Shown piece by piece: positions 25,422 through 34,510 of a DNA stretch of 64,000 bases. The notes under the pieces are model-generated. The model made no database searches and was not told the DNA's origin. It was given only the letters and a program-made list of their open reading frames with translations. The stretch comes from Pseudomonadota bacterium (GTDB taxonomy: Bacteria > Pseudomonadota > Gammaproteobacteria > Pseudomonadales > Pseudohongiellaceae). The DNA is taken from the NCBI GenBank assembly GCA_027621405.1, contig JAQCBT010000002.1, positions 1 to 64,000 on the forward strand, read 5' to 3'. The first letter of the stretch is position 1; every line of letters starts with the position of its first letter. A program made the translations under genes and the position numbers.

Positions 25422-27116
25422 TTAGTGTGTCGTGCGAGTCGTGCCCGTACTCTCGCTACGCCAGTGGGCCAGGTTGTCCCTTACGGTGGCAAAGCGCAGG
25501 GGCTTGCTGATATAGCCATCCATGCCTGCTTCCCGGCAACGACTCTCGTCACCTGCCAGTGCGTTGGCGGTCAGGGCTATGATGGGAATATTGCACACGG
25601 GTTCGGGCAGGCTGCGGATGATGCGCGTGGCTTCATAACCATCCATGACCGGCATGGAACAGTCCATCAGGATCAGGTCGAAGTCACCACTCTGTACTTT
25701 TTCCAGGGCGATCTTGCCATTCTCAGCGTGTTCTACATCTACCTTGAGTTTGTGCAAGATAGCGGTAGCCACTTTTCTGTTAACACTGTTGTCTTCCACG
25801 ACGAGTACCTTGTAGCCCTCGAATTCCACACTCTCTTCCTTTACCGTTGGATTGCCCGGGTCATCGGAGAAATCAGAATCTCGCCTCGGCTCCACCAATG
25901 GCAGGTTGAATGCGAAACAGGAGCCCTCACCGGGCGAACTGTTTACGGTAAGCTCGCCGCCGAGTGCTTCACTCAGCTGCTTGGAAATGACAAGCCTAAG
26001 ACCGGTTCCGCCGAAGCGCCTGGTTGTAGAAGTGTCGGCCTGTGCAAAGGGTTTGAATAGCTTCTGTAGCTGCTCATCCGTGATACCAAGGCCAGTGTCT
26101 ATTACCCGGGTCAATATTGATGGCTTCCCGTTTTCCAGTTGCGATGGTTCAGACTGAATCGTGATTCCGCCCTGTTCAGTGAATTTGATGCCATTGCTGA
26201 CCAGGTTCATCACGATCTGTTTGATGCGCAGAGGGTCGCTTACTATCCGGGTCGGTAGTGAAGGATCGATGTGCAGTTCGATGCCCAGACCTTTCAGGTG
26301 GGCTAGCGGAGAGACCACATCGACTGCTTCCTGCATGTGTTGCTTCAGGTCAAACGCAATCTGTTCAGTCTTTAACTCCCCGGATTCAATCTTGGAGAAG
26401 TCGAGCACATCATTGATGATGCTAAGCAGCAGGGTGCCCGATTCCCCGATAGTTCTGCTGATATCCTGCTGTTCTTCGTCCAGGCTGGTTTCCGCCAGCA
26501 GGTCATTCATGCCGATGATGGCGTTCATGGGGGTGCGCAGTTCGTGGCTCATCATGGCCAGGAAATCAGACTTGGTCTTGTCTGCCTGTTCCGCCGCCTC
26601 CTTGGCGTGAGTCAACGTCTCTTCCAGAGTCTTGAAGCGTGTCATATCCCGCACGATAGCGATCATGCGGCCATTGACCACGGGATAGATACGCGCCTCG
26701 AAGTGCTGGGGCTGCGGATCTTCCCGATAGTACTCCACGGTGACTTCCTTCTTCCACACTCGCTCAAAGGCACGTCGGCGCAGCCTGCGTATTTCCCCTT
26801 CAGGCGCGTCCCAGAAGAACCTGCCAACCTGGATCGAGTTGTCCAGTGAACTGCCCTGTATCTGGACCACCCTGCCGGATTTGTCCAGCCACACGAACTG
26901 GTCCGGGAAGGCTTCCAGTACCGCCTTGAACTCGGTGGTGGCAATGCGCAATTCGCTGTTACTTAATTCGGCTGCCTGCTTGGCCTTGCGCAAGCTGATG
27001 TCGAAGTCCCGGTAAGTCTTGTCGATGGCTTCGAGGAAGGAGTTCAGCTCGGAGACCTGTTTCGAATCCAGGTAACGCTCGAGTTGTTTCTGCAGAAACT
27101 GGTGGAAGTTAAACAT
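25422..27116 (-). CDS. Soluble hybrid sensor histidine kinase (PAS / HisKA / HATPase / REC)
   Basis: 564 residues with no membrane segment: a helical start, a PAS domain (~60-165), a HisKA with H191 in MMSHELRTPMNAIIG, a HATPase (~295-408) and a receiver (~435-550) with D485 in LILMDCSMPVMDG. The ATP-binding G2 box reads GTGLRLVISK where GTGLGLAISK is normal, so a glycine is replaced by arginine and kinase activity may be altered. It begins 2 bp after the GGDEF/EAL gene stops and is the last gene of that operon. Without a sensor transmembrane part it probably reads a cytoplasmic signal or its operon partner. Confidence 0.92.
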   Translation of the reverse strand: MFNFHQFLQKQLERYLDSKQVSELNSFLEAIDKTYRDFDISLRKAKQAAELSNSELRIATTEFKAVLEAFPDQFVWLDKSGRVVQIQGSSLDNSIQVGRFFWDAPEGEIRRLRRRAFERVWKKEVTVEYYREDPQPQHFEARIYPVVNGRMIAIVRDMTRFKTLEETLTHAKEAAEQADKTKSDFLAMMSHELRTPMNAIIGMNDLLAETSLDEEQQDISRTIGESGTLLLSIINDVLDFSKIESGELKTEQIAFDLKQHMQEAVDVVSPLAHLKGLGIELHIDPSLPTRIVSDPLRIKQIVMNLVSNGIKFTEQGGITIQSEPSQLENGKPSILTRVIDTGLGITDEQLQKLFKPFAQADTSTTRRFGGTGLRLVISKQLSEALGGELTVNSSPGEGSCFAFNLPLVEPRRDSDFSDDPGNPTVKEESVEFEGYKVLVVEDNSVNRKVATAILHKLKVDVEHAENGKIALEKVQSGDFDLILMDCSMPVMDGYEATRIIRSLPEPVCNIPIIALTANALAGDESRCREAGMDGYISKPLRFATVRDNLAHWRSESTGTTRTTH

Positions 27117-27118
27117 GC

Positions 27119-29959
27119 CTAGCCATCACCCTGCAGATACCGCGTGAAGAATTCATGGGCAGGCAGGGGTTGGGAAAAATAGAAACCCTGTGCAGCGTGA
27201 CAATGTTCGGCACGGAGAAACTCCAGTTGCTCCTTGTTCTCTACACCCTCGGCAACACAGGTCAGGCCCAGGTTCTCGGCAAGAGCGATAATGGTTTTCA
27301 CCAGTGCCTGGTCGACCCCTGGAGTTGTGCAGGTTTCGATAAACGACTGGTCTATCTTCAGCTTGTGCACGCTGAACTGCTTCAGATAGCCAAGAGATGA
27401 GTAACCCACACCGAAGTCGTCCACCGTGATATGCACACCCATGTCGCTAAGTTCATTAACCGTGATGAGCGCCTTCTCAAAATCCTCAATGAGTGTGCTT
27501 TCCGTGATCTCGAACTCGAACATGCTTAACTCGAGATCGTGATTTTCAATCGTCTCCATGACCCGCTGGGCAAAGTGATCCATCTTGAAGAAGCGGCCGG
27601 ATAGATTGATCGCCATGCGCAAGTCGAGTTTCACCTTCTGCTTCCACTCGCTAAGCTGGTCACACACCTTCTCGAAGACCCAGTTGTCAAGCTCCGTGAT
27701 CAGCCTGGTCTCTTCAGCTAGCTCCACGAACTCTTCGGGTAACAGGAAGCCCTTGCGCGGGTGGTTACAGCGCACCAGGGTTTCCATGCCGATGAGCTTG
27801 CCTGTTTGCACATCGTTCTGGGGCTGGAAGTAGAGGATCAGTTGATCCGTTTCCATGGCGGTGCGCAGCTCGGCCTCCACCCGCAATCTTTTCGCGGCAG
27901 CGGCATTGAGTTCTTCGCTGAAGTAACGATAGGTGCCACCACCTGCATCCTTGGCGTCGTACATGGCGGAGTCGGCATTCTTCATCAGGTCTTCGAGGTT
28001 GGTCGCATCGTGGGGGTAGATCGCGATGCCGATACTGGCCGATGGACGCATCTCTTCGCCATCGATCACCATCGGAACCGGCAAGGTTTCCAGCAGTTCA
28101 TCGACGACCGCTGCGATGGGTACATTGATGTGCTGCTGGTGTTGGCCCTCGGTAATCACGATAGTGAATTCATCACCACCCAGGCGGGCCACCATATCGG
28201 TAGAGCGCACACTGTGACGAATCCGCTCGCCGACGGCGATGAGATAGTGATCGCCTATGGTATGTCCCAGGGTGTCGTTGACCAGCTTGAACCGGTCCAT
28301 GTCGATGAACAGGACAGCAACGGACGTGTCATTGCGTTCGGCCAGCGCCAGTGATTGCTCGAGGTGGTTTTTCAGGGCGAGCCTGTTTGGCAGATTGGTC
28401 AGGGAATCGTAGTTGGCCTGATAGAACAACTTCTCCTGCCATTTGGCATTGGACAGGGCGACCGAGACTCGATCGGACCAGGAGCGGGATTCCTGCAATG
28501 CGGTATGGGAATCCTCTGGCAGTTGCTTGTAGCCAAGCAAAATGACCGCAGCCAGCTCCTCATCTACGAATAGTGGCAGTAACAGGGCGCCGGTGGCGCC
28601 ACGGTAGATCAGGTTGTCGATAAACTCGGGAATGATGCTATTGCCATCGATGACCAGTCCCTGGGGGTTGCTGTTAATCAGCTTGAGGTCCTTGGCCATG
28701 AGGAACACGGAGACCTCATCAATCTTCTTGCCGTCATTCAATGAGCGCACATACATGCGATTGAGTTCGCCGTTACCGTCCTCGACGATGATGCCGATGA
28801 AATCGCAGTTGATGATTTCCTGGATGCGCGCCAGGACGATCTGCACGATATTGTCTGCATCCAGGGAGGAGAGGATGAGCCTGTCAATCTCACCCATGGT
28901 CTCCAGGGTCTTGAACTGTTCGGCGAGTTTGCCTCCCATCCTGTTAAAGGAATCCGCCAGGTCTTCGAATTCATCGTTGCTGGAGACGATGACCTTGTTC
29001 TCGAAATTCGTGTTGCCGAAATCCTTGATACCCAGCATTAGCTTCTGCAGTGGGGACAACACTCTCTGAATCAGGTTAAAACTTAGCAGTAGAGTGAAAG
29101 CCAGTGTCGTGAGGAATACCAGCAGGAAGGTGTTCTGAAAGCCATCGATTGGGCGAAATACTTCTTCTATCGGACGACTGATCACGATAGACCAGTCATC
29201 GATTCCAAACTCGCTATTGAGGAAAATGCCCCAGTAGGCAGCCATGGCATTGGTCTGCTGATCGTTGGTCCACTCAAAATTGCCGCTGAAGCTGGAAGCG
29301 GTGAGTTCAGCGGTTCGTTGTGCCAGGACCTGCGACTGTTCCTGGGAGCAGAATAGGGTGATCGAGGATTCGTTCAGTACACAAAGAGCCTCCAGCGGGG
29401 ACAGGGAACTCTCATTCCACAAGTAGTCTGGGAGGATCTCGGCAACCAGCATGCCCGTGTCGAGTGCCTCGTTGTCCCTGTGTACGGACAGAAACACCCG
29501 GCTGCTCAATTCCCCGGTCTGCACGGCCACTACGTGGCTCGGATGCGGGTTGCCAAGATAGCTCGCTATCAGGGCCTCGGTAGCAGCGGCGCCCAGGGTT
29601 TCTTGCATGTGCTGCCGGGTGTCTGTGCCGCTGAACCAGTTCAAGCTGGCTAATTTATCGGAGTAACGGCTGTTCAGGACTGAATCCACGTCTTCTGTGA
29701 TGCTGCGATCTTCAGATGCGTAGAGTTGGGCATAGAGACCCAGTTCATCGTGCAGGAACCGCAGCCGCTCATAGATACCCATGCCGAAGAGCTTCACCGA
29801 CTGATCCAGTTCTGCGCGAGTCTGTTCCAGCAGTTCTTCGCTCACGCGGCTAAGTGAGAGGGCAGCCAGGGTGATGATCGGGACAATGGAGGCGATCAGG
29901 AAAATCAGCAAGAGCCGCCTGGCAAAGCGACTGTGGAGAACGCGGTTACCAACTTCCAT
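27119..29959 (-). CDS. Membrane-bound GGDEF/EAL cyclic di-GMP protein with periplasmic sensor, HAMP and GAF
   Basis: 946 residues. Transmembrane helices at ~14-36 and ~277-298 enclose a large periplasmic Cache-like region. HAMP (~300-350), GAF (~360-510), GGDEF (~515-680) and EAL (~690-940) follow. The cyclase site GGDEF (594-598) is intact and an inhibitory I-site RSTD (585-588) lies five residues before it. The EAL motif reads ETL (726-728), a tolerated variant; DDFGVGYSS and KIDQSFI are present. It may make or break cyclic di-GMP according to a periplasmic signal. It starts 12 bp after the pilin gene and ends 2 bp before the kinase gene. Confidence 0.93.
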   Translation of the reverse strand: MEVGNRVLHSRFARRLLLIFLIASIVPIITLAALSLSRVSEELLEQTRAELDQSVKLFGMGIYERLRFLHDELGLYAQLYASEDRSITEDVDSVLNSRYSDKLASLNWFSGTDTRQHMQETLGAAATEALIASYLGNPHPSHVVAVQTGELSSRVFLSVHRDNEALDTGMLVAEILPDYLWNESSLSPLEALCVLNESSITLFCSQEQSQVLAQRTAELTASSFSGNFEWTNDQQTNAMAAYWGIFLNSEFGIDDWSIVISRPIEEVFRPIDGFQNTFLLVFLTTLAFTLLLSFNLIQRVLSPLQKLMLGIKDFGNTNFENKVIVSSNDEFEDLADSFNRMGGKLAEQFKTLETMGEIDRLILSSLDADNIVQIVLARIQEIINCDFIGIIVEDGNGELNRMYVRSLNDGKKIDEVSVFLMAKDLKLINSNPQGLVIDGNSIIPEFIDNLIYRGATGALLLPLFVDEELAAVILLGYKQLPEDSHTALQESRSWSDRVSVALSNAKWQEKLFYQANYDSLTNLPNRLALKNHLEQSLALAERNDTSVAVLFIDMDRFKLVNDTLGHTIGDHYLIAVGERIRHSVRSTDMVARLGGDEFTIVITEGQHQQHINVPIAAVVDELLETLPVPMVIDGEEMRPSASIGIAIYPHDATNLEDLMKNADSAMYDAKDAGGGTYRYFSEELNAAAAKRLRVEAELRTAMETDQLILYFQPQNDVQTGKLIGMETLVRCNHPRKGFLLPEEFVELAEETRLITELDNWVFEKVCDQLSEWKQKVKLDLRMAINLSGRFFKMDHFAQRVMETIENHDLELSMFEFEITESTLIEDFEKALITVNELSDMGVHITVDDFGVGYSSLGYLKQFSVHKLKIDQSFIETCTTPGVDQALVKTIIALAENLGLTCVAEGVENKEQLEFLRAEHCHAAQGFYFSQPLPAHEFFTRYLQGDG

Positions 29960-29971
29960 AGGACAGGCCTG

Positions 29972-30436
29972 TCAGTAGTCTTCTGCCAGGCCGAGGAATG
30001 AGCCATTGTTGGCGCGTACTACATCATCTCGACCCTTGGCAGAGGTGAACGCCAAAGCCGAAGCACCGTCCTTGCCCATGCTATAGAGGTCATAATCGGT
30101 GTTAACCGGGTTGAGGAACTTGTCCTTGCGTTTTTGTCCCGTTGTCGTGTTCTCGTCCATCAGCAGGTACTGGTAGGGATTGCCCCAGGGGTCACGCATT
30201 CCACCCAGACCGGCGACTGCCAGATTTGAGGGGAATGAATCGTAGGTGGAGTAGTAGACTTCGAACTTCTGGTCGATCAATTGCAAGTCGGCAATGGCCA
30301 GTCCGACATCCACCCTGTCGCGGTATTCCTGGTAGCTTGGCAGGGCTATCGCAGACAGGAGTCCAACAATCGCTACAGTGATGAGCAATTCCAGCAGTGT
30401 AAACGCGCGCGATGATCGAATGATATTCTTGGTCAC
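29972..30436 (-). CDS. GspG-like type II secretion pseudopilin / type IV pilin-like protein
   Basis: 154 residues from a GTG start. A short basic leader ends in SSRA, followed by FTLLELLITVAIVGLLSAIA, the N-methylated hydrophobic helix with Glu at +5. The C-terminal domain has DPWGNPYQY and DLYSMGKDG, the calcium-loop features of GspG major pseudopilins. The residue before the cleavage site is Ala, not the usual Gly. No other secretion or pilus gene is nearby; instead it is the first gene of an apparent operon with a GGDEF/EAL protein and a hybrid kinase. It may be a sensing or structural subunit used with machinery encoded elsewhere. Confidence 0.85.
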   Translation of the reverse strand: MTKNIIRSSRAFTLLELLITVAIVGLLSAIALPSYQEYRDRVDVGLAIADLQLIDQKFEVYYSTYDSFPSNLAVAGLGGMRDPWGNPYQYLLMDENTTTGQKRKDKFLNPVNTDYDLYSMGKDGASALAFTSAKGRDDVVRANNGSFLGLAEDY

Positions 30437-30480
30437 GTCCCAAACCTGAGCTTGGTCCAGCAGGAGAATTTCAGCAGGTC

Positions 30481-30535
30481 AGGGCGTAGCGAGCAATGGT
30501 GATTCAGCGAGTTTCGGTTGTAGTCACCACGCCCT
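30481..30535 (-). promoter_or_regulatory. Structured leader of the pilin operon (candidate cis-regulatory RNA)
   Basis: On the minus strand AGGGCGT (30529-30535) pairs with ACGCCCT (30481-30487), and directly inside it GGTGA (30524-30528) pairs with TCACC (30498-30502). This gives 12 bp in all, with a 10-nt bulge on one side and a 21-nt loop. It ends 45 bp before the GTG start. The function is inferred only from position. Confidence 0.4.
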
Positions 30536-30730
30536 ATCTAATTAAGAGTAGTACCTGCATAGCCCCTTACATACCTATAGCGAACTCACCTGTGGATGAT
30601 AGTCGTGTTTTGGGAGTTTTTCCTGCAATTTCGTGAGAAATTCCGCTATAAAGCTGGGGATTTCACCAGCCAAAAGCCATAAAAGTCCGGGGTTTGCAGC
30701 AAAGTGGGAAGTATGGGATTGGATGCAGAT

Positions 30731-30770
30731 GACGTCCTCCCCCAGTGAGGGGCACCACCAGCCGGACGCC
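30731..30770. other. Candidate structured RNA element
   Basis: GACGTCC (30731-30737) can pair with GGACGCC (30764-30770) with one G-U, enclosing a CCCC/GGGG hairpin (about 30739-30752). It lies 100 bp beyond the ychF stop. It could be part of a terminator or small RNA; there is no T run. Confidence 0.3.
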
Positions 30771-30870
30771 TACTAGAGTCAGATCCCGAATATCTGTGTT
30801 AGGAAAATTCTGTTTGCGGCCAGAAGCAGTGACAATGGCCTGCACAGGCTATCAGCAGATTACGCCTGAA

Positions 30871-31962
30871 TTAAACATTAAAGCGAAAATGGATGACATC
30901 ACCATCCTGCACTATGTATTCCTTGCCCTCGAGTCGCCACTTACCGGCATCCTTGGCACCGCTCTCGCCATTGTTGTCTACGAAGTCATCGTAACCAACA
31001 ATCTCGGCGCGTATGAAGCCTTTCTCGAAATCTGTATGGATAACACCGGCCGCCGCAGGTGCGGTTGCACCCTTACGAACTGTCCAGGCCCGCACCTCTT
31101 TCTCTCCAGCCGTGAAATAGGTCTGTAACCCCAGCAACCGATAACCAGCCCTGATCACCCTGTCGAGCCCGGGCTCTTCCATACCGAGTTCCTGCAGGAA
31201 CTCCAGTTTCTCATCATCCTCCAGTTCGGCGATTTCTGCCTCCAGCTTGTTGCAGATCGCCACGACCTCGGACTGCTCCGCTTCGGCGATCTCCCTGACC
31301 TTGTCGAGGAAGGGATTGTTCTCGAATCCGTCCTCATCCACGTTGGCAATATACATTACCGGTTTAGCGGTGAGCAGGTGCAGAGAATAGAGGTCGGCCA
31401 GTTCTTCCTTGTGCAGTTGCAGGGTGCGTACTGGTTGAGCGTTGTCCAGATGGGCTCTCACCCGCTCCAGCAGTTGAACCAGGCGTTGTGCGTCCTTATC
31501 CCCGCTCTTTGCAACCCGGCTAGCCCTGTCAATACTCTTCTCCACTGTCTCCAGGTCGGCGAGAGCGAGTTCGGTATTGATGGTTTCGATGTCGGCCGCC
31601 GGATTGATGCTGTTGGCCACATGGGTGACGTTTTCATCTTCGAAGCAGCGCACGACATGGGCGATGGCGTCACACTCGCGAATATTGGCCAGGAACTGGT
31701 TGCCCAGGCCTTCACCCTTGGAGGCGCCCGCTACCAGTCCTGCGATATCTGTAAATTCGACGGTGGTGGGAATGACCTTCTGCGGTTTGACGATCTCCGC
31801 CAGCTTGTCCAGTCGCTGGTCCGGTATAGACACGATGCCGGAATTGGGTTCGATGGTGCAGAACGGGAAATTCTCTGCGGCAATGCCAGCCTTGGTGAGG
31901 GCATTGAACAGAGTCGATTTACCAACATTGGGCAAGCCCACGATACCGCATTTAACTGCCAT
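30871..31962 (-). CDS. ychF: Redox-regulated ribosome-binding ATPase YchF (Obg family)
   Basis: 363 residues, the normal size. The P-loop [11 protein letters not shown] is at ~8-18, FTDIAGLV supplies the switch II region, and [14 protein letters not shown] supplies the NKxE element that in YchF favours ATP over GTP. A C-terminal TGS domain holds the [12 protein letters not shown] region. YchF binds ribosomes and takes part in oxidative-stress responses and translation control. It is the last gene of the lolB-to-ychF block, 27 bp after pth, as in Pseudomonas. Confidence 0.97.
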   Translation of the reverse strand: MAVKCGIVGLPNVGKSTLFNALTKAGIAAENFPFCTIEPNSGIVSIPDQRLDKLAEIVKPQKVIPTTVEFTDIAGLVAGASKGEGLGNQFLANIRECDAIAHVVRCFEDENVTHVANSINPAADIETINTELALADLETVEKSIDRASRVAKSGDKDAQRLVQLLERVRAHLDNAQPVRTLQLHKEELADLYSLHLLTAKPVMYIANVDEDGFENNPFLDKVREIAEAEQSEVVAICNKLEAEIAELEDDEKLEFLQELGMEEPGLDRVIRAGYRLLGLQTYFTAGEKEVRAWTVRKGATAPAAAGVIHTDFEKGFIRAEIVGYDDFVDNNGESGAKDAGKWRLEGKEYIVQDGDVIHFRFNV

Positions 31963-31989
31963 CTTTATTGTGTTCCTGTTAGGTAGTAA

Positions 31990-32574
31990 CTATTGGGTGT
32001 GGAGTTTTTGCATGGCCTCTCCCCATTCGCCGCGTACGGCAATAGGAAGTACCCGAATCGCGTCTTCGATGTTAGACATGATGACGTCTGCCTCTGATCG
32101 TGATGGATCACTTAGCACATAGTTGGCCACCATGGATTTGTGCCCTGGATGACCCACCCCGATTCGCAGCCTGTAAAAATCGTTTACGCCACCGAGCGCA
32201 TTGATGATGTCCCGTATGCCGTTGTGGCCTCCATGGCCGCCACCTTCCTTGAAACGGGTAACCCCTACATCGAAGTCGATCTCGTCGTAGGCTACCAGCA
32301 TGTTCTGCGGTTCGATCTTGTAGAATTTGCACACCGCAGCAACTGACTTTCCACTGTGATTCATGTAAGTAGTGGGAAACAGCAGTTTTACGTCGTGGCC
32401 ATCGATAGTGATGGAGGTGAACTCTCCAAAGAATTTGCTTTCGCCACGCAGAGTTCCACCATAGCTCTTGCAGAGATGGTGAAGGAAGATAACGCCTGCA
32501 TTGTGGCGATTGGAATCGTGTTGTGGGCCTGGATTACCAAGGCCCACAATCAGCTTCAGGGAGTCGCCTGGCAT
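31990..32574 (-). CDS. pth: Peptidyl-tRNA hydrolase
   Basis: 194 residues. The family signature GLGNPGPQHDSNRHNAG (~11-27) contains the catalytic His and substrate-binding Asn; TYMNHSGKSV and the YDEIDFDVG ... GGHGGHNGIR segments complete the active site. It releases tRNA from prematurely dropped peptidyl-tRNA in the cytoplasm. It sits between rplY and ychF on the same strand, the standard gammaproteobacterial order, and is probably co-transcribed with both. Confidence 0.97.
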   Translation of the reverse strand: MPGDSLKLIVGLGNPGPQHDSNRHNAGVIFLHHLCKSYGGTLRGESKFFGEFTSITIDGHDVKLLFPTTYMNHSGKSVAAVCKFYKIEPQNMLVAYDEIDFDVGVTRFKEGGGHGGHNGIRDIINALGGVNDFYRLRIGVGHPGHKSMVANYVLSDPSRSEADVIMSNIEDAIRVLPIAVRGEWGEAMQKLHTQ

Positions 32575-32625
32575 AGTCTCAACCTGGCGCGGTTACTGTT
32601 TAGCAGTTGACGGTTAATTGAAGGT

Positions 32626-33300
32626 CTAGTCGTTGTCAGAAGACTTGTCTTCACCTTCATCGTCAGCCTTGCTCTCGGCTGCAGAGGCTGAATCACCAGC
32701 TGCGCTATCGTCACCGCCGCGAGGTTGCTGCACGATGGCTACTGAGAGGTCGCTGTCTTCGCCATGGGTCAAGGCAACACTGGTTACACCTTCAGGCAAT
32801 GTGACGTCTGACAGGTGTACGGTATCGCCCACGTCCACATTCAGCATATCCACTTCGATGTACTCGGGCAGATCCTTGGGCAGACAGGAAACCTCGATCT
32901 CGGTAAGCGTCTTCAGGATGTTGCCGCCGTGTAATTTAACCCCAACACACTTTTCTTCATTAATGAAGTGGATGGGTACATTCACGACAATCGCCTCGTT
33001 TTCTTTTACCCTGAGGAAATCCGCGTGCACAATAAATGGCTTGGCAGGGTGACGCTGCAAGTCTTTGATTACGGCCTTTTCCTTGGTGTTGTCGATATTG
33101 AGGGTAATGATGTGGGAAAAGAACGCCTCATTTTCAGTCGCGTGAAAAATATCGTCGTGACTGATAGTGAGGGAGACAGGGTCTTTGCCCCCACCATAGA
33201 GGATTGCCGGTATTTGGTTGTTCAAACGACGCAGGCGGCGGCTCGCACCCTTTCCCTGCTCAGTTCGAACGCTACAGTTCAGTTCGAATGCATCTGACAT
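32626..33300 (-). CDS. rplY: 50S ribosomal protein L25/general stress protein Ctc
   Basis: 224 residues from ATG 33298-33300, with GGAG nine bases upstream; the frame to 33321 adds seven residues without a better site. The N-terminal L25 domain (~5-95, with GKGASRRLRR, PAILYGGG and LQRHPAKPFIVHADF) binds 5S rRNA. The long beta C-terminal domain is that of the Ctc form. The last ~30 residues are very acidic and rich in Ser/Asp/Ala, a low-complexity tail. It follows prs after an intrinsic terminator, so it probably has its own promoter or depends on read-through. Confidence 0.96.
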   Translation of the reverse strand: MSDAFELNCSVRTEQGKGASRRLRRLNNQIPAILYGGGKDPVSLTISHDDIFHATENEAFFSHIITLNIDNTKEKAVIKDLQRHPAKPFIVHADFLRVKENEAIVVNVPIHFINEEKCVGVKLHGGNILKTLTEIEVSCLPKDLPEYIEVDMLNVDVGDTVHLSDVTLPEGVTSVALTHGEDSDLSVAIVQQPRGGDDSAAGDSASAAESKADDEGEDKSSDND

Positions 33301-33357
33301 AGTAAACTCCAGTTCAGACAAGACTTCATGGAATCTGCGACCGATTCCAGAAGAGTT

Positions 33358-33388
33358 AAAAAAAGGACAGGCTCTTTTGAGCGTGTCC
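33358..33388 (-). terminator. Rho-independent terminator between prs and rplY
   Basis: On the minus strand GGACACGCTC-AAAA-GAGCCTGTCC forms a stem of ten positions with one mismatch, then seven T. It lies 33 bp after the prs stop and 58 bp before the rplY start, so it would limit read-through into rplY. Confidence 0.88.
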
Positions 33389-33421
33389 CGGTTTATCCGC
33401 TAGATGTCCGGCTCACCTGAT

Positions 33422-34372
33422 TCAGGTGTTGTCGAACATCGCGCTAATGGATTCTTCGTTGCTCACGCGGCGAATCGATTCGGCCAGCAGTCGCGCCATG
33501 GAAAGCTGGCGGATGCGGGAACACTTTTTCGCCTGTTCACTCAAGGGGATCGTGTCGGTTACCACCAGGGAATCCAGCGCCGATCCTTCGATATTCTCAA
33601 TTGCCGGTCCGGAAAGCACCGGATGTGTCGCATAGGCGACAACCTTGCTGGCTCCGTGTTCCTTGAGAGCCTGTGCGGCTTTGCACAAGGTGCCAGCGGT
33701 ATCCACCATGTCGTCGACAATGAGGCAGCATCGATCTGCAACATCACCGATGATGTGCATGACCTGCGCCTCGTTGGCGGTTGGACGTCGCTTGTCGATA
33801 ATCGCCAGGTCCACGTTCAATTGCTTGGCAACAGCCCTGGCCCTGACCACGCCACCCACATCGGGGGATACTACCAGCAGGTTTTGGTAGTTCTGGCGCT
33901 CGATATCATCGGTCAGTACCGGCGATCCGTAGACGTTGTCCACTGGGATGCTGAAGAATCCCTGTATCTGCTCTGCGTGCAGGTCCACCGTGAGCACTCG
34001 ATTGACCCCTACTGTGCTGATCATGTCCGCCACGACCTTGGCACTGATTGCCACGCGAGCAGAGCGGACCCGGCGATCCTGGCGCGCATAGCCATAATAA
34101 GGAATCACGGCAGTGATGCGGTTGGCCGAGGCGCGGTGCAGGGCGTCCGCCATCAACAGCAATTCCATGATGCTGTCGTTAGTTGGCGCACAGGTGGGCT
34201 GGATCACGAACACGTCCTTACCGCGGACGTTTTCATTCAGCTCAACGGTAACTTCGCCGTCACTAAACTTGCTGATGCTGGCATAACCCAGGGGGACACC
34301 GATATATCGGGCAATAGCATCCGCTAATGCGGGATTCGCATTACCGGTAAAAACCATCAAATTGGTTGCCAC
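33422..34372 (-). CDS. prs: Ribose-phosphate pyrophosphokinase (PRPP synthetase)
   Basis: 316 residues, the exact family size. It contains the N-terminal [18 protein letters not shown], the flexible-loop [11 protein letters not shown] with catalytic Arg/Asp, and the PRPP-binding [13 protein letters not shown]. It makes 5-phosphoribosyl diphosphate from ribose 5-phosphate and ATP for nucleotide, His and Trp synthesis. It follows tRNA-Gln and ispE on the same strand, as in Pseudomonas, and is closed by a strong terminator. Confidence 0.97.
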   Translation of the reverse strand: MATNLMVFTGNANPALADAIARYIGVPLGYASISKFSDGEVTVELNENVRGKDVFVIQPTCAPTNDSIMELLLMADALHRASANRITAVIPYYGYARQDRRVRSARVAISAKVVADMISTVGVNRVLTVDLHAEQIQGFFSIPVDNVYGSPVLTDDIERQNYQNLLVVSPDVGGVVRARAVAKQLNVDLAIIDKRRPTANEAQVMHIIGDVADRCCLIVDDMVDTAGTLCKAAQALKEHGASKVVAYATHPVLSGPAIENIEGSALDSLVVTDTIPLSEQAKKCSRIRQLSMARLLAESIRRVSNEESISAMFDNT

Positions 34373-34406
34373 GATACCGTCCTATGGGTGTTGCTACTGC
34401 AGAATT

Positions 34407-34481
34407 TGGCTGGGGTGGCTGGATTCGAACCAACGCATGCAAGGATCAAAACCTTGTGCCTTACCACTTGGCGACACCCCA
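34407..34481 (-). tRNA. tRNA-Gln (TTG)
   Basis: 75 nt with an encoded CCA. It has the acceptor stem TGGGGTG/CACCCCA (with U1-A72, as in bacterial tRNA-Gln), the D-arm GCCAAGTGG, an anticodon loop with TTG and the T-arm GGTTCGA. It lies between ispE and prs on their strand with only ~30 bp on each side, so it is probably cut from the shared transcript. The same synteny is found in Pseudomonas. Confidence 0.97.
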
Positions 34482-34510
34482 AGAAAATCGTTTTCTCTCA
34501 AGCGCTTATT

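Larger units (their letters stand above)
30437..30870. other. Long leader/intergenic region between ychF and the pilin operon
   Basis: 434 bp without a gene. It carries two predicted RNA structures, at 30481-30535 (just before the pilin start) and at 30731-30770. A promoter for the pilin operon should lie between them or upstream; none is clear. It does not match the conserved GCAAACC/CGCAAAGCC skeleton of the cyclic di-GMP-I riboswitch. Confidence 0.5.

Noticed and set aside
30437-30870. Cyclic di-GMP riboswitch upstream of the pilin operon
   Set aside because: The conserved sequence skeleton of the cyclic di-GMP-I class is missing on both strands, and no class II pattern was seen; only generic stems remain.
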